A stretch of 8,030 bases of DNA, from assembly GCA_012719195.1 (NCBI GenBank), contig JAAYAV010000205.1, positions 1-8,030 of the forward strand, in the 5' to 3' direction. The stretch's first letter is position 1. The number at the start of each line of letters is the position of its first letter. Below the pieces are notes generated by a model. The model was not told the DNA's origin and made no database searches. It saw only the letters and a program-made list of their open reading frames with translations. The translations under genes were made by a program, and so were the position numbers. Below, one piece after another: positions 6,511 to 8,030 of this stretch. The DNA is from Anaerolineae bacterium (GTDB lineage: Bacteria; Chloroflexota; Anaerolineae; DRVO01).

Positions 6511-7328
6511 GCGACAAGCTGAACATCCTGTGCATCGGCGCCCACCCGGACGATTGCGATCTACAGGTGAGCGGGTTCGCCATCAAGTACGCGCGGCTGG
6601 GGCACCGGGTGAAGTTCGTATCGCTGTGCAACGGCAACGCCGGGCACTACAAGATGGGCGGGGGTCCCCTGGCGCGGCGCCGCTACGCCGAGACGCAGCG
6701 CTCGGCCGCCATCGCCGGGATCGAGTACGAGGTCATGGACACGGCCGACTGCCAGATCATGCCCAGCCTGGAGCAGCGCTGGCTGGTGCTGAGCCTGATC
6801 CGCGACTTCAAGGCCGATCTGGTGATCACCAATCGGCCCAACGACTACATGGCCGACCACCGGGTGACGGCGCAGTTGGTGCAGGACGCTGCCTACATCG
6901 TCACCGTGCCCAACGTGGCCCCATTCTCGCCCCACCTGATGTACAACCCCGTCTTCGCTTTCTGGGGCGACGACTTCACCCAACCAACTCCCTTCCGGCC
7001 CCACGTGGCCATCAGCATTGACGACGTCATCGAGACCAAGGTGGACATGCTGGATTGCCACGAGTCCCAAATGTACGAGTGGCTGCCCTACAACATGAAC
7101 CGGCTGGAGGAGGTGCCGGAGGACAAGCGCGAACGCCGAGCCTGGATGTCCACCCTATGGCTGCCGGGCATGGAAGAGGAGGCGAACCGGTCGCGTCCGG
7201 TGCTTCGCCGGCTATACGGCGAGGAAGCAGGAGATCGGGTGCACTACGCTGAGGCGCTCGAGTTCTGCGAATACGGCGGCAAGGTGACGCCGGACGCGTT
7301 CACGCGGCTGTTCCCCTTCTTCGGGTAG
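6507..7328 (+). CDS. PIG-L family deacetylase (LmbE-like)
   Basis: A 273-residue protein with the PIG-L/LmbE (PF02585) signature GAHPDD at 11-16, where H13 and D16 are zinc ligands and D15 the general base. The second region, NDYMADHR (112-119), places H118 as the third ligand. The family usually reads DYHPDH here, so the first His is Met. DCHESQ (183-188) matches the family's conserved H-x-SQ near the end. Relatives remove acetyl groups from N-acetylglucosamine-type sugars (MshB, GPI PIG-L, BshB) or act on other N-acyl compounds. No membrane segment is seen. It starts at an ATGA overlap with the preceding ceramidase-fold gene, so the two are probably translated together. Acting next to an amide hydrolase and a sugar dehydrogenase, it could de-N-acylate an amino-sugar intermediate; this is inference. 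Confidence 0.92.
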   Translation: MSDKLNILCIGAHPDDCDLQVSGFAIKYARLGHRVKFVSLCNGNAGHYKMGGGPLARRRYAETQRSAAIAGIEYEVMDTADCQIMPSLEQRWLVLSLIRDFKADLVITNRPNDYMADHRVTAQLVQDAAYIVTVPNVAPFSPHLMYNPVFAFWGDDFTQPTPFRPHVAISIDDVIETKVDMLDCHESQMYEWLPYNMNRLEEVPEDKRERRAWMSTLWLPGMEEEANRSRPVLRRLYGEEAGDRVHYAEALEFCEYGGKVTPDAFTRLFPFFG

Positions 7329-7348
7329 GGATCCCGGCGAGGGAATCC
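7329..7348. other. Weak hairpin directly after the PIG-L stop
   Basis: ggatccc (7329-7335) can pair with gggaatcc (7341-7348) leaving one bulged A and a 5-base loop. It is short and has no T-run, so it may be chance. The rest of the 95-base gap holds only the ribosome binding site of the next gene. Confidence 0.25.
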
Positions 7349-7413
7349 GTTCGCGAGAGGCGGCGGGGACAGGCCCCAACGACCGCGAGTGCATCTGAAG
7401 AACGACTGATAAG

Positions 7414-7419
7414 AGGAGG
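7414..7419 (+). promoter_or_regulatory. Ribosome binding site for the oxidoreductase gene
   Basis: AGGAGG sits 4 bases before the ATG at 7424 and supports that start for a frame that stays open to the window end. Confidence 0.75.
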
Positions 7420-7423
7420 GTCA

Positions 7424-8030
7424 ATGGCACTTCGAGTGGGTATCGCTGGTCTACGCCGTGGGCTCGGCCCGGGGCGAATCTTCAACGTGCTGCCAGAGTG
7501 CCAACTGGTGGCCGGCTGCGACCCGGACGCGGCCAAGCGTGAGCAAGTCGAGAGCGACTTTCCCGGCATCCGCACCTTCGCCGACTACCAGGACATGCTG
7601 GACTGGGGCCTGGACATCGTCATGGTGGCCACGCCCATGCCGCTCCACGCCGTGCAGACGGTGGCGGCACTGGAAGCGGGCTGCCACGTGCTGCAGGAAG
7701 TCACGCTGGCGCAGACTCTGGATGAGTGCCGGCAGATCGCTCGGGCAGTGAAGGCGCATCCGAAGCAGAAGTTCATGCTGGCGGAGAACAACTGCTACCT
7801 CGGCCACATCATGTCTTGGAAGCGGATGTGGGAAGACGGCCTCCTGGGCGACTTCATGTACGCCGAGGCGGAGTACGTCCACGACATTCGGTCGCTGCTG
7901 CGGAAGCCGGACGGATCGCCCACCTGGCGCGCCTCGCGGCCGCCCATCGTGTACTGCACCCACAGTCTCGGCCCTCTGATGAAGGTGACCGGCGAGCGCT
8001 GCACCCTTGCCCTGGGACTGAACACGGGGA
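7424..8030 (+). CDS. Gfo/Idh/MocA family oxidoreductase, N-terminal part (partial)
   Basis: The frame from ATG 7424 is open to the window edge and gives 202 residues. The start LRVGIAGLRRGLGPGRIF is a Rossmann strand with a modified glycine loop. It is followed by GCDPD (31-35) after strand 2 and VATPMPLHAVQTVAALEAGCHVL (68-90), the classic stretch before the catalytic loop. The usual E-K-P is E92-V-T94 here, so the conserved lysine is absent. The text YCTHSLGPL (177-185) resembles the YPTHGLGP motif of the GH109-type branch, which uses tightly bound NAD in glycoside cleavage. Family members oxidise sugars, inositols or amino-sugars with NAD(P). The C-terminal half is missing. With PIG-L upstream, an amino-sugar substrate is plausible but unproven. 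Separation by 95 bases and a strong own ribosome binding site leave operon membership open. Confidence 0.85.
   Translation, partial: MALRVGIAGLRRGLGPGRIFNVLPECQLVAGCDPDAAKREQVESDFPGIRTFADYQDMLDWGLDIVMVATPMPLHAVQTVAALEAGCHVLQEVTLAQTLDECRQIARAVKAHPKQKFMLAENNCYLGHIMSWKRMWEDGLLGDFMYAEAEYVHDIRSLLRKPDGSPTWRASRPPIVYCTHSLGPLMKVTGERCTLALGLNTG

Larger units (their letters stand above)
1830..7328 (+). other. Probable five-gene operon
   Basis: The URO-D-like, metallophosphoesterase, GNAT, second ceramidase-fold and PIG-L genes follow each other with gaps of 8, 13 and 13 bases, then a 4-base ATGA overlap. This spacing suggests co-transcription and translational coupling. The genes on each side are set off by 95-base gaps holding possible hairpins. 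No promoter was identified with confidence, so membership of the flanking genes is open. Confidence 0.7.

Noticed and set aside
544..8030. Antiphage defence or toxin-antitoxin system
   Set aside because: No nuclease, NTPase, toxin fold or antitoxin pair is visible; all recognised families are metabolic enzymes.

Overview
This 8,030-base window is GC-rich bacterial DNA. All genes lie on the + strand and are closely packed. It carries no rRNA, tRNA, CRISPR array, transposase or phage gene that I can see. The gene families present are two proteins with the neutral/alkaline ceramidase N-terminal fold, a divergent URO-D protein, a PIG-L deacetylase, a Gfo/Idh/MocA oxidoreductase, an amidohydrolase-2 and an Eis-like acetyltransferase. 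Together with the style of the intergenic repeats, they suggest an environmental bacterium such as a Chloroflexota or Armatimonadota member. That placement is an impression from gene content, not a measured result.

Layout. Bases 1-183 hold the end of an amidohydrolase-2 gene. Bases 184-543 are a 360-base gene-free stretch with two near-perfect GC-rich hairpins, followed by about five degenerate 20-base tandem repeats. Bases 544-1734 encode the first ceramidase-fold protein. After a 95-base gap with a long hairpin comes a tight run of five genes: URO-D-like protein (1830-2951), calcineurin-like metallophosphoesterase (2960-4039), Eis-like GNAT acetyltransferase (4053-5189), second ceramidase-fold protein (5203-6510) and PIG-L deacetylase (6507-7328). 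Gaps inside this run are 8, 13 and 13 bases, and the last junction is a 4-base ATGA overlap, so it looks like one transcription unit. After another 95-base gap, a Gfo/Idh/MocA oxidoreductase starts at 7424 with a strong ribosome binding site and runs off the end of the window.

How the genes may work together. The enzymes are hydrolases of amide, N-acyl and phosphoester bonds, a sugar-type dehydrogenase and a possible methyl-transfer protein. This fits a cytoplasmic pathway for breaking down or remodelling an amino-sugar or amide-containing compound, but the substrate cannot be read from the sequence. Several proteins depart from their family's textbook active-site motif. Neither ceramidase-fold protein has the catalytic serine of true ceramidases, the URO-D protein has HVE where the methyltransferases have HxC, the phosphoesterase has CAH for DxH, and the oxidoreductase has EVT for EKP. 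The cluster is therefore best treated as an uncharacterised metabolic locus, not as a sphingolipid, heme or defence system.
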